Program-made: the position numbers and the translations under genes
In this document: positions 35,662-44,632 of the stretch, piece after piece
How positions within the stretch are numbered: position 1 is the first letter of the stretch
Layout: every line of letters begins with the position of its first letter
DNA from: Gimesia maris
GTDB lineage: Bacteria; Planctomycetota; Planctomycetia; Planctomycetales; Planctomycetaceae
Direction: 5' to 3'
Length of the DNA: 64,000 nucleotides
NCBI RefSeq assembly: GCF_008298035.1
Contig: NZ_CP042910.1
Location: 2,619,001-2,683,000, forward strand
Notes under the pieces: generated by a model
What the model was told of the DNA's origin: nothing
Database searches by the model: none
What the model saw: the letters and a program-made list of their open reading frames with translations, nothing else

Positions 35662-35775
35662 ATGCTTGAAATCACTCGAAAAATAGCGATCTTCATTTGC
35701 TTCTTTTTCACTGGGTTTCATATTGGTCTGGAACAGGTTTGGTCGTTGATTGTGAAACTGGTGTTGGCTCTGTGA
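35662..35775 (+). pseudogene. Stub of a seventh Hint cassette (leader only)
   Basis: MLEITRKIAIFICFFFTGF matches the cassette leader, and the upstream bases (GGATTCGAATTC) match the cassette promoter region. After 19 residues homology is lost and the frame stops at codon 38. It marks a deleted cassette at the right edge of the array. Confidence 0.75.
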
Positions 35776-35992
35776 GCTGATACGTGGGCAGCTTTTGTGT
35801 TTTTGCTGGTTCATTGGGTGCGGCTGACGAGTATTTAGAACGGATACAAGAGACGTTATTGTTTGTCACGGACCGACTCGTTCGGCTGTGCCGGGTAAGA
35901 GTAGGATGCTTGGTTCTGGACCGAATGCGGCAGCTGCGACCTCCTGCTCGCTACGATCGGCCCGGTTGTGCATCCGGGTTTACCCACTTTTA

Positions 35993-36023
35993 CTTTCGTG
36001 TCATTTCGTGTTTTTCGTGGTAG
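35993..36023 (+). repeat. 31-bp inverted repeat, left copy
   Basis: A perfect 31-bp match, inverted, to 36513-36543. It contains TTTCGTGTTTTTCGTGGTAG. The pair encloses about 490 bases without genes. It may be a degenerate miniature element or a dispersed intergenic repeat; no target duplication is obvious. Confidence 0.8.
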
Positions 36024-36512
36024 AAAAATTGATTCCGAGAGATTGATCAGATTGCCATGTGGTGCGAAACGGGGGCGAGCCTTGCCAGGTTGGTGATGTG
36101 TCACCTGATTATACGATTTCGCTGACGGTTTCCTGTTGCCTGCAACAACCCCGGATTGCATCCGGGGCTACCCGCTTTATATCAGCTGTTCGGGGTTCGG
36201 GGCGGTTTCTGTAGATCGGGGTACAACCGGGGCTAAGGCCCTGCGGCTAATTATGCTTTCTGTCTGTGATCGGTTTTCAGTGGTGCGGGATTTTCATCTG
36301 TGTTGGTTGCAGTGAGATCGCGTAGAATCTGTGGAACGGGGTGGGCTTCGATTGTGAAATCGATGTTGGTGCCGCGGGCTGACGCATGGGGCAGCCCCTG
36401 CAATTCTGCTGGCTGGACGGTGACTGGTTATCGCTTGTGAAAGTCGCTCTGTGAGTTTTCTGTGACACACGGATAGTGCACGGTGCCGGTTGAACTGGTT
36501 CCGGATTTTTTG

Positions 36513-36543
36513 CTACCACGAAAAACACGAAATGACACGAAAG
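36513..36543 (-). repeat. 31-bp inverted repeat, right copy
   Basis: The exact reverse complement of 35993-36023 (begins CTACCACGAAAAACACG). CACGAAAAACACGAAA-type repeats are familiar from intergenic regions of several bacterial groups, by recollection only. Confidence 0.8.
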
Positions 36544-36951
36544 GACGGAGTCATGCTCGGGGGTTTGGTAATCGGGTTTCGTTTTCTATTCGAGGATCAT
36601 CTTAGGGAGTGGCGCGCGGAGAGCAAGGGGGTTTTGGGCATGTTGTGGCGATACAGGTTGATAACGGGGCGATGTCTGACGGTACCGGGACGGTGCCGTG
36701 GCAAAGGGCTGCGAAGTGTGGCGACCCGCAGGCGCACTTTGCGAACAAGTGTGGTTTCAGGCAGTGCAAATCTGGAAAAAACAGGCTGTTTTACGGTGAA
36801 GACCTGGAACAAGTGGCCCGTGTTTCAGTGCACTGTAAACTGGTCACGCGCGCGACTCAGTTAGACGCTTATTCTGGTTGGGGGCAGGGGGGAGTCAAGT
36901 CGAAATTCTGCAGTAGAACAAATCAACGGGGGGCAGATGATGAGTGAACAA

Positions 36952-36990
36952 TGAGCATGAAAAGTGAGCATGAAAAGTGAGCATGAAAAA
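36952..36990 (+). repeat. Three tandem 13-bp units
   Basis: TGAGCATGAAAAG is repeated three times, the last unit ending in A. It abuts the tmRNA terminator. Too short and without spacers, so not a CRISPR array. Confidence 0.7.
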
Positions 36991-37022
36991 AGGCCGCTTA
37001 CCGGGAATGGTAAGCAGCCTTT
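36986..37022 (-). terminator. Terminator of tmRNA
   Basis: On the minus strand GGCTGCTTACC pairs with GGTAAGCGGCC around an ATTCCC loop and is followed by six T. It lies five bases after the tmRNA 3' end, a typical intrinsic terminator. Confidence 0.88.
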
Positions 37023-37026
37023 AAAT

Positions 37027-37381
<355 letters not shown>

Positions 37382-37868
37382 GTGTCTTCAGTAGTACGTT
37401 TCTTTTAATACGTCATTTCGGAACAGAATGATCAATCAATTTGTAAGAAAATCGTTCTGCTCCTCTCTTATTATTATCAGCAGATCCTCCGGAGTCAATT
37501 TACTCTGTTTATCGAAATTCTGTTCTCAGAACAATTTATTGCTCCAACTCCCTGTATTTACTGCCTTTTTCGGTTCCAGAGCCACGACAGAAACAGCGGC
37601 AAATACTTTAGATTCGCTACCCGACAGCACAGAGCAGATCGAGAACAGATTACCGGGGAAGCAAAAGGCGGCTTCAATGGCATTCCGGTCCGGTTATTTG
37701 AAACGGGACAAAGTTTTTACCTGTTTTCCGGTCGGCAGGGAATTCTCTTTCAAATCAGTCTACATTCCTGGCTGTCATTCTCCTAAAATACGTTCAATCA
37801 AATACTGAGTCACTGAAAGAAACCAGTGGCCGTTCTTTATCTCACTGTGAAGCGGAAGTTTATCTGAT
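37382..37868. other. Intergenic between tmRNA and hydrolase gene
   Basis: A frame at 37428-37808 lacks a ribosome site and any family likeness and is not called. The tmRNA promoter should lie near 37390-37420 on the minus strand but no clear hexamers were seen. Confidence 0.4.
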
Positions 37869-38954
37869 ATGGATTGTGTACATCTCCTCTCATTGGAACG
37901 ACGTCTGTCGATTACCTGTTCTGTTTTGCTCTGTCTGGTCAGTCTGCCAGGAATGAGTTGGGCCGAATCGAAAGCCGCGGATTCGCAGTTCGTAGACATC
38001 CCGGAGCAGGGGGAGGTTCATTTCACGACAACTGAGAAGGAGGATCAGGTTCCTGCACGGTTTCATCTGGAGCCTCACTCGTTTCCGTTTACCTGTGAAT
38101 TTAAGCGGATGAGTGGACCGGTCAAAGTGTATGATGTCACGTTTCCTTCTCCAGTGAAAACGGATGTGAAGGAAAACAATACGGTGCACGGTCATTATTA
38201 TCAGCCGGAAGGTCCGGGTCCGTTTCCTGCGTGTGTGTGTCTGCATATTCTGGGGGGCGGATTTGAGTTGTCTGAGATGTCAGCGAATTCACTGGCGCGG
38301 CAGGGGATAGCAGCGCTGACCATCAAAATGCCTTATTATGCTGCACGACGGGGTTCAGGAGCCCAGAGTCGGCGGCGGATGATCTCGTTTGTGCCTGAGC
38401 ATACGGCGGAGGGGATGACCCAGGCAGTACTGGATATCCGGCGGGCCGCGGCGTGGCTGGCGAGCCGTCAGGAAGTGGACGCAGAGCGACTGGGAGTGAC
38501 CGGCATCAGCCTGGGAGGCATCATGTCGGCGCTGTCAGCAGAAGCAGAGCCGCGGTTCAGGAAAGTGGCCATTTACCTTGGCGGCGGCAATCTGGCGCTG
38601 GGCATCTGGGAAAATCCGCATAAGGATGCAAAACGGTTTCGTCAACATTGGCTGGATAACGGGGGCACATTTGAGTCATTTCTGGAAATCATGTCCCCCG
38701 TGGATCCGCATACGTATGGCAAACTGCTGCAGGATCGTGATGTATTGATGGTCGCTGCAAAACATGATGAGATTCTGCCCCCGAAAAGCGCAGTGGCTTT
38801 ATGGGAGTCGATGGGCAAGAAGCCGGAGCTGGTCTGGCTGGATGCGGGACATATCTCGGCTGCGATATATATCTTTGGTGAAACGCGACGGCTGACGACT
38901 TTTTTCTCAAACTGGGATCGAAAGAAGCGAAGTACCGACTCTACCGGTTCTTAA
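37869..38954 (+). CDS. Exported alpha/beta hydrolase, dienelactone-hydrolase-like
   Basis: 361 residues with a signal peptide (SITCSVLLCLVSLPGMSWAES). The hydrolase domain shows YYQPEGPGPFPACVCLHILGGG (oxyanion region), nucleophile elbow GVTGISLGGIMSAL, acid in VAAKHDEILPP and His in LDAGHIS. The substrate is unknown; it may be an ester or an acetyl-xylan-type compound. The last four bases overlap the convergent permease gene. Confidence 0.83.
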   Translation: MDCVHLLSLERRLSITCSVLLCLVSLPGMSWAESKAADSQFVDIPEQGEVHFTTTEKEDQVPARFHLEPHSFPFTCEFKRMSGPVKVYDVTFPSPVKTDVKENNTVHGHYYQPEGPGPFPACVCLHILGGGFELSEMSANSLARQGIAALTIKMPYYAARRGSGAQSRRRMISFVPEHTAEGMTQAVLDIRRAAAWLASRQEVDAERLGVTGISLGGIMSALSAEAEPRFRKVAIYLGGGNLALGIWENPHKDAKRFRQHWLDNGGTFESFLEIMSPVDPHTYGKLLQDRDVLMVAAKHDEILPPKSAVALWESMGKKPELVWLDAGHISAAIYIFGETRRLTTFFSNWDRKKRSTDSTGS

Positions 38955-40129
38955 TTTCGCAGTACTTTTCGCAGCATGTGAATGGCGACGATCAGCAGAC
39001 CAGCATTGCCTGCCCAGAGCGACCAGGTTGGTTCTATTTTTCCCTGTTTAGCAAGGTTGATTGCCAGCAAAACGATGGGGTAATAAAAGAGCAGAATCGG
39101 CAGGAATACCAGAAAGAAGCTGGTCAGAAACTGTCGGCGTGCCTGGGCAATGGAAAAAGGGCAGCCTACCAGTACAAAGAAGAAGCAACTGCAGCTTAAG
39201 GCGAAGCGGCTGGAGAGGGCCGTCTTGAGTTTGTTCTGGCGTTTTTCCTGGAACTGGTTCTGTGGGAGATCCGTGTTGACTTCCGGTGATTGAAAGTGTT
39301 CAAAATCTCCCAGAGCCAGGAGCATGGCAACTTCGATATCGCGCTGGAACTCGAACTCATTTTTTTTCTCGCTGAGATCAACGAGTTCGGATTTGATGGA
39401 TTTCACACTCATGTGTCTCGGTTTGGCCATGGTGGTCTGGCTGGGAAGGGGGAATGGAAACGTATCTTTTTCGACAAAGAAGCGTGGTTTTCCCGGGAAG
39501 TCGATATGCCCCTTGGAAATGTGCAGAATGACCTGCTGATTGGTGAGATCAAATTCCAGGGTTGCTTCTTCCGCCTGAAGATGGACGGGTTTCTTGTTGG
39601 GAGGCGAGTACCGAAACGTGGGTACGAGTAAAGTCTTGTTGCGTACACCCATGACAGTGATGGAGATTCCACTGGTCGGGTCATGAATCTGATTTTGTGA
39701 CCGCAGTTTTTCCAGGAAGATGGTTTCGAGTTCGCAGGCGATGGTGTTCTCGATATTTTTTTCTGCCCAGGGAATAATCTGGTCGCTCAAAATCAGGGAA
39801 CCCAGGCTCAAAAAACCTCCCAGAATAAAAGAAGGCCAGAGGAGAGAGAGTACATTGATTCCCGCCGCTTTAGCGGCCGTGATTTCCTGGTCTCCGGCAA
39901 TGCGACCATAAACTACGCAGACGGTCAGCAACAGAGTCGCAGGAATCGTGAAGGGGAGCATGCTGGGGACAATGAATGGCAGGATCTTTAAAACCAGAAT
40001 TACACCCAGCCCCTGGCTGGTTGCCTGTTGGAACGCGCCAACAAATACCAGCAGGACGGTCAGCACTGTGATCATAAGTGTAAAAACGCGCAATAATTCG
40101 AAGAGAACATAGCGCTGTAACAATCGCAT
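38951..40129 (-). CDS. LptF/LptG-family permease
   Basis: 392 residues. Starts MRLLQRYVLFELLRVFTLMI, the usual LptF/G opening. Three N-terminal membrane helices with a conserved GDQEITAAKAAGI cytosolic loop, a periplasmic beta-jellyroll (residues 130-250), and three C-terminal helices. It should be one of the two inner-membrane permeases that extract lipopolysaccharide with LptB. No partner lptB or second permease lies in this window. Confidence 0.88.
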   Translation of the reverse strand: MRLLQRYVLFELLRVFTLMITVLTVLLVFVGAFQQATSQGLGVILVLKILPFIVPSMLPFTIPATLLLTVCVVYGRIAGDQEITAAKAAGINVLSLLWPSFILGGFLSLGSLILSDQIIPWAEKNIENTIACELETIFLEKLRSQNQIHDPTSGISITVMGVRNKTLLVPTFRYSPPNKKPVHLQAEEATLEFDLTNQQVILHISKGHIDFPGKPRFFVEKDTFPFPLPSQTTMAKPRHMSVKSIKSELVDLSEKKNEFEFQRDIEVAMLLALGDFEHFQSPEVNTDLPQNQFQEKRQNKLKTALSSRFALSCSCFFFVLVGCPFSIAQARRQFLTSFFLVFLPILLFYYPIVLLAINLAKQGKIEPTWSLWAGNAGLLIVAIHMLRKVLRN

Positions 40130-40636
40130 GGCAGGGTAATATTAATCTAGAACTAAAGAGAATGGATTTAAGGATTTAGCTCAAACAGGTCTGATTCTGA
40201 TATTTGCTGTAAATCAGTCTCAGTTCAGGAATGACCTGACTCAGGGATCAACTCAAACCCCTCTGTGGGGAATGTTAGGAATCACCGGTGGTGTATAAGA
40301 GAAGAACCCGTATTGAGTCAATATCAGACGGCTGGTGCGTGTTCCGATGTGCATTTCCATGTGCTCTGTAAATCGTGTGTATAGAGTTAGTTTGAATAGT
40401 TCTCGTATCGGCAAATCAGTCTTAATCAGTACATTCATTTCTCCTGCCCGTTTTACATCACCTGTAAATTGGATAAATGAACCTTTTTTGCAGCACGCGC
40501 ATTCTGCCAAACTATTAATTGTATACGTGGCAAATTGGAACTGGTGCTGTCGCCCGCCTGTAAAAAGTTCCGAAGCGCAAATGAAACCCTTAAAAATGAT
40601 AATTTGGGACCCTGAATCAATAGGAGTACCTTTAAT
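40130..40636. other. Intergenic, no supported gene
   Basis: A minus-strand frame at 40253-40510 has AGGAG before an internal ATG and might encode a 61-residue protein (MNVLIKTDLPIRELFKL). It shows no family and is not called. Confidence 0.35.
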
Positions 40637-40951
40637 ATGTTAGACGCCTTAGCAAACACCCCGGTCCGATCGGCATATTGTGATGATGAAGATTTCCTGG
40701 AACTGATTGAAATGTTCGTCGATGGGATCGAGGAGAAGAAACAACTTTTGAGTCAGGCCGTGAGTACTGAGCAGATCACTCCGCTTCAAACGATGGCGCA
40801 TCAGCTCAAAGGGGCCGGTGCCGGCTATGGATTTGATGAGCTTTCCGAGCTTGCTTCTCATCTGGAAGAAGCCTGTAAATCGGAGGATCGGGTTGAAATA
40901 GCACATCAGAAAGAGCTGCTGTTGCACCATATGAATCGCATTGTCGTCTGA
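40637..40951 (+). CDS. Single-domain HPt phosphotransfer protein
   Basis: 104 residues, ATG with TAGGAG upstream. Helical HPt domain with AHQLKGAGAGYGF, where the His is the phospho-acceptor. It should relay phosphate between hybrid kinases and response regulators in the cytosol. No cognate kinase is adjacent. Confidence 0.88.
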   Translation: MLDALANTPVRSAYCDDEDFLELIEMFVDGIEEKKQLLSQAVSTEQITPLQTMAHQLKGAGAGYGFDELSELASHLEEACKSEDRVEIAHQKELLLHHMNRIVV

Positions 40952-40970
40952 ATTTGGATCGAATCCGAAT

Positions 40971-41303
40971 CTATTCGGTGAGTCGAGTAATCAGTTTTGA
41001 CAGTGCGACGATGCGCGTGATCAGTGCTTTTGCCGTCTGAACACCCGGAAGTCCCATACCCTGCCGATCAAAAAGTATCGAAGTTTTACGATGACTTTTA
41101 AAGGCAGGCTGGACTGCATCGACATCATTGCAGATCGATTTCCACTCGGATCGCAGATGTGCGGGCACGGTCTCGGGGATTTGTTCCGAGAGTTCCTGAA
41201 TTTTTTCAGAAAGATCCAGAAGCAGATGTCTGGCATCATAATTGGCATTCTGGAACTGGGCAACGATCTGTGACAGTGCCTGTTGAAATTCTTCAATGCT
41301 CAT
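40971..41303 (-). CDS. Small helical hypothetical protein
   Basis: 110 residues, mostly alpha-helical (EEFQQALSQIVAQFQNANYD), ending LITRIVALSKLITRLTE. No signal peptide. Convergent with the HPt gene. Family not recognised; its helical nature suggests a protein-interaction role. Confidence 0.5.
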   Translation of the reverse strand: MSIEEFQQALSQIVAQFQNANYDARHLLLDLSEKIQELSEQIPETVPAHLRSEWKSICNDVDAVQPAFKSHRKTSILFDRQGMGLPGVQTAKALITRIVALSKLITRLTE

Positions 41304-41591
41304 CTTTGTAAATCTCTGGCCCTGAGTATTATCTCAGGGGGCAGCCCGGAAGTGGTTGATGGGGGCTGATTACCGGGGTAAATTCAGAGGATCACGGTTT
41401 CAGCCGCTAATTTTCAGGGTTCTTATTGACCTGAGCTGTTAATTATTAGTAAAAATGATCTTCAAACGCTACTGCACGTCAAGCAATTTCATTATTTTAA
41501 GCCAGCAGGCCGGAGACGATGATGCGTCTCACGGTTGTTGACCTTGAATAGAACCACAAAACAAAAATGTTGCATTCACAGGGAGTCTTTC

Positions 41592-42080
41592 ATGTCCAAG
41601 GTTAGCCAGGTCGCTGTCGGTTTACTGCTGATTACAGTCGGTTATGTTTTAGGTGCTTCTCAAAGTTTTCAAAGCAGTCTGTTGCACGCACAGCAGACCT
41701 CCGGGACTCCGACCGAAGAGACGGAAGACAAGATCAAACGTGGTGTGAAGCAACTGGTTGATGCACAGTCAGCGCTCGAACAGGAAAATTTCATGCGTCC
41801 TGCTACTAAGGGACTGAATGCATTTGCGGTCTCATGTGGAGGTGTGAACGCGCTGGATGACCTCGAAGCCGGGAATGGTGTTGACCCGGAAACGTTCGCC
41901 GGTCTGTATGCAGGAATGGCCAAGCCGGATGTTGCAGCACAACTGGGACGTGACGATCAGGGCAGAATTACCTACAAAAATAAGATCGTGCGTATGTATC
42001 CGGTATCCCGTCTGAAAAAAATGTTTGCGACTCGATTGAAATATCTGGGAGAAAATCAGGACGACGCTACCAGTTTTTAA
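41592..42080 (+). CDS. Exported or membrane-anchored hypothetical protein
   Basis: 162 residues from ATG 41592 (GGGAG upstream), which gives a clean leader (VSQVAVGLLLITVGYVLGASQ). The rest is soluble, with an Asp/Glu-rich helix and the sequence CGGVNALDDLEAGNGVDPET. Family not recognised. An in-frame upstream start at 41535 is less likely because it would push the leader inside. Confidence 0.6.
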   Translation: MSKVSQVAVGLLLITVGYVLGASQSFQSSLLHAQQTSGTPTEETEDKIKRGVKQLVDAQSALEQENFMRPATKGLNAFAVSCGGVNALDDLEAGNGVDPETFAGLYAGMAKPDVAAQLGRDDQGRITYKNKIVRMYPVSRLKKMFATRLKYLGENQDDATSF

Positions 42081-42093
42081 TTTTCAGTCGATC

Positions 42094-44208
42094 TCATTTC
42101 GCTGATTCAAGGACTGACTTTGCGAGTCTGCGTGGTGACAGTGTCGGTAATGCCATTTCGAACTGAGCGACTCTTCGTTGTTGAGATTCAGAAATGAGGA
42201 TGGCTTTCCAGGTGAGACTTTCGATTTCCATTTTTCCCTCGAAACTGGTTCGTGGGACTGATACACGGAACTCTGTCACCCGTTTCTCCTCTCTCGTGCA
42301 GGACTCCAGTTTATCGACCTGGAGTCCGGATCTCTGCTCAATGGGGGGGGCGGCAGTCGCTATGATCTCCCGTTTTTGCGGTTGTCGGGCGATTTGAGAA
42401 AGATAGGCCCCATTGAATTCCAGGTGGATTGATTCGACTTCTGAATTGATGGGATGACTGCAACGCAGGTGGAAGTCACTGAATTCGGAAATGGAATCTG
42501 CCGGACTTTCAGAAGATGAGTGTTCAGCGTGCAGGAAAACCTGCTGAGGCGTCTGTTGAATTTTCAACAGCGTCAACTGCATCGCTGGAAATCCCTGCAC
42601 GTGAATCATCCGTTTTTCCGGTCGCAGATTGCCTGATTTAAGACGTAGAAAACCGGAAGCTGTCGAAGCAATGTTCAAACTCGTATGGTTTTGATCTGAC
42701 AAATTCCAGTCTTTAAAAGCTGGCCCGGCAAGTATGAATCTGCCACAGTGGATGAGGGGGTCAGGCCTGTTCGGGGCAGCCTGAAATGTATTATAAATCA
42801 GCGATTGTCTGGCCAGATCCAGAGACCAGAGACGAAACAGTTCTGGAAATGGAGTGGCAGTTAACTGCTCAATCTTATCAGTGCCTGTGAAGCGATGATG
42901 AGTAAAACGCCTGGCAAAACGGCTGTTCGACTGTCGCTGATTGCACCAGTTCAGAAAGAGATTCACGGCTCCCCGGCATCCATGGTTGCGCCAGAGTTGT
43001 GCGCGATAATAATCGGAGATGACCAGTGGATATGATTGAGGTGACCGGAAAAACTCACTGATACGGTAGTCACGATTCGTATAGCCAGGCTCCATCAGGT
43101 GCGCGATACCTTCGTTCAGCCAGTCTTCTTCATCTGGCAGAGAGTGGCCACCAGCAGTACGGATACTGGATACAGCTGCATGGGTCACTTCATGACTTAA
43201 GAGATCAAGTAGCTGGTGTCCCGGTTTCAATGCGGAATTAAGGTAAAGCATATCGCAGTGATTGCTGAACGGTTCTGCGACATTGTCTCGGAAGTCGCTG
43301 GGGCGGACAAAGCCATTGATCTTTGTTTTGCCACCCTGCAGCCTGCTTAACCAGGGGGTGAGAAGAATACAGAAACGCCCGTTACCATCAATATCTCGTA
43401 TGGGCCCACACTCTCTGTTGATCTTGTCCAGTACCTGATTCTCAAGCTGCGCAATCAGATCACTGACCAGTCCGGCAGCCAGTTCTTCAGGTTTTTGCTG
43501 CTTATCCAGATAAATCGCAACCCGGGCGCTCTGACGAATCAATCGTGCCTCGAGCCGCGTGTATTGTTTTTTGTCGGAGAGATCCCCATCGGTTACAAAC
43601 AGATTGAAGTACCTGACAGGTTCAAGAAGTGCTTGATCAGGCTCTGATTCACTCACCAGTGCCCCAGTTTCAGGAGAGCGGGGCTGTATTGAAACATGGT
43701 GCAGACTACTGGTTTGGGCAACAGAATCTAATTCTGGTATGTTTTCGAAATAACAGTCTGTGGCAGGCCGTTCCTCAACGGTGTCGTTAACTGTCAGGCT
43801 GATTGTTTTCGTGCGTCTGGGGGAGCGATCCAGATTGTTGACAATGAGTACGTATTCATCGTCGGAAGAAAATGACAGTGGAAAGCTCAGTTTATTTTTC
43901 AAGCCCGTGACCGTGACGGGAAGATTCCAGTTTACGGTCTGAGGGGGGCGAAAGGCAGGTTTATTAGCTTTGACTTGTCTTACAGTACGGCGGTTTCCTG
44001 ACCCGGCAGGCAAGGGGCCTGATTTTGATGAATGAACTTCCCACCCAATCAATACAGCAATGCACGTGATCAAACACGTTAGTATGATGAATGGTCGAGA
44101 GAGCATGCCTGGAATCAGTGTCTGGATTTGGTGAAGCCTGACTGCAACACGTATTCGCGTGTTTACTTCCGGTTCATCGGAAAACGGTTGGTTCGTGTAT
44201 GGAAACAA
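42094..44208 (-). CDS. Membrane-anchored gluzincin-type metalloprotease (DUF1570-like)
   Basis: 704 residues. One membrane helix near residues 36-54 (PFIILTCLITCIAVLIGWEV), then a long extracytoplasmic part. The zinc site is LLSHEVTHAAVSS with the third ligand in DWLNEGIAHLMEP some 30 residues later, the HExxH...E pattern of gluzincins. Beta-rich segments follow. A shorter start at MLSRPFII is possible. Substrate unknown. Confidence 0.7.
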   Translation of the reverse strand: MFPYTNQPFSDEPEVNTRIRVAVRLHQIQTLIPGMLSRPFIILTCLITCIAVLIGWEVHSSKSGPLPAGSGNRRTVRQVKANKPAFRPPQTVNWNLPVTVTGLKNKLSFPLSFSSDDEYVLIVNNLDRSPRRTKTISLTVNDTVEERPATDCYFENIPELDSVAQTSSLHHVSIQPRSPETGALVSESEPDQALLEPVRYFNLFVTDGDLSDKKQYTRLEARLIRQSARVAIYLDKQQKPEELAAGLVSDLIAQLENQVLDKINRECGPIRDIDGNGRFCILLTPWLSRLQGGKTKINGFVRPSDFRDNVAEPFSNHCDMLYLNSALKPGHQLLDLLSHEVTHAAVSSIRTAGGHSLPDEEDWLNEGIAHLMEPGYTNRDYRISEFFRSPQSYPLVISDYYRAQLWRNHGCRGAVNLFLNWCNQRQSNSRFARRFTHHRFTGTDKIEQLTATPFPELFRLWSLDLARQSLIYNTFQAAPNRPDPLIHCGRFILAGPAFKDWNLSDQNHTSLNIASTASGFLRLKSGNLRPEKRMIHVQGFPAMQLTLLKIQQTPQQVFLHAEHSSSESPADSISEFSDFHLRCSHPINSEVESIHLEFNGAYLSQIARQPQKREIIATAAPPIEQRSGLQVDKLESCTREEKRVTEFRVSVPRTSFEGKMEIESLTWKAILISESQQRRVAQFEMALPTLSPRRLAKSVLESAK

Positions 44209-44632
44209 GGGGGTAAGACTGTATGGAAGATCGACTTTTACGCGTCTGCTTATTGAGAAGAATCAGTACAATCCGATCCCCTTCAACATGAAAGTAGAAC
44301 CGAGTTGAGATACCAGATATGAACAGTTGAGTAGATCGAAGCTGTTTTATCAGCTTCTTTTGTTGAAATCGCTGATTTCGCTAAGTGGGCTTTGATCCTT
44401 ACTTTCCCCATAATCGGACTGCAAATTACGCGGATCCTTCAGTCCGTGCCGACAAACCCTTTCCATCTCGCATCAAATTTGGAGAATTAAGAGAAAATCG
44501 GGGGAATTTCCTTCAATGGTGTCCGAGACTGTATATACAATGCACAGTTGAGGAGAATGCGCAATTTGGCAATCGACCATATAGGCTTAAGTTCAAGCAT
44601 TCTTGCCTAAAGTTACTCGGGAGAGAGAAATC
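44209..44632. other. Intergenic before vWA gene
   Basis: About 420 bases without a gene. The promoter of the large vWA gene is expected here; hexamers could not be assigned with confidence. Confidence 0.35.

Larger units (their letters stand above)
35776..36985. other. Non-coding, repeat-rich tract
   Basis: About 1.2 kb with no supported gene. It contains the 31-bp inverted repeat listed separately. It also has an imperfect direct repeat (GATTGTGAAACTGGTGTTGG near 35748, GATTGTGAAATCGATGTTGG near 36350) and phrases such as GCATCCGGGGCTACCCG. Frames in this stretch are short and overlap on both strands, as expected by chance. Confidence 0.5.

Noticed and set aside
36490-36947. Overlapping plus-strand frames of 110-125 codons
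   Set aside because: They overlap each other and the inverted repeat, with no start signal and no recognisable domain.
36952-36990. Three short tandem repeats that might suggest a CRISPR array
   Set aside because: Units are 13 bp, directly adjoining, with no spacers and no cas genes nearby.
37428-37808. A 126-codon plus-strand frame
   Set aside because: No ribosome site, no family likeness, Ser/Leu/Arg-rich composition typical of chance frames.
40253-40510. Small minus-strand frame with AGGAG before an internal ATG
   Set aside because: Only 61 residues from that ATG, spacing too short, no family; left uncalled.
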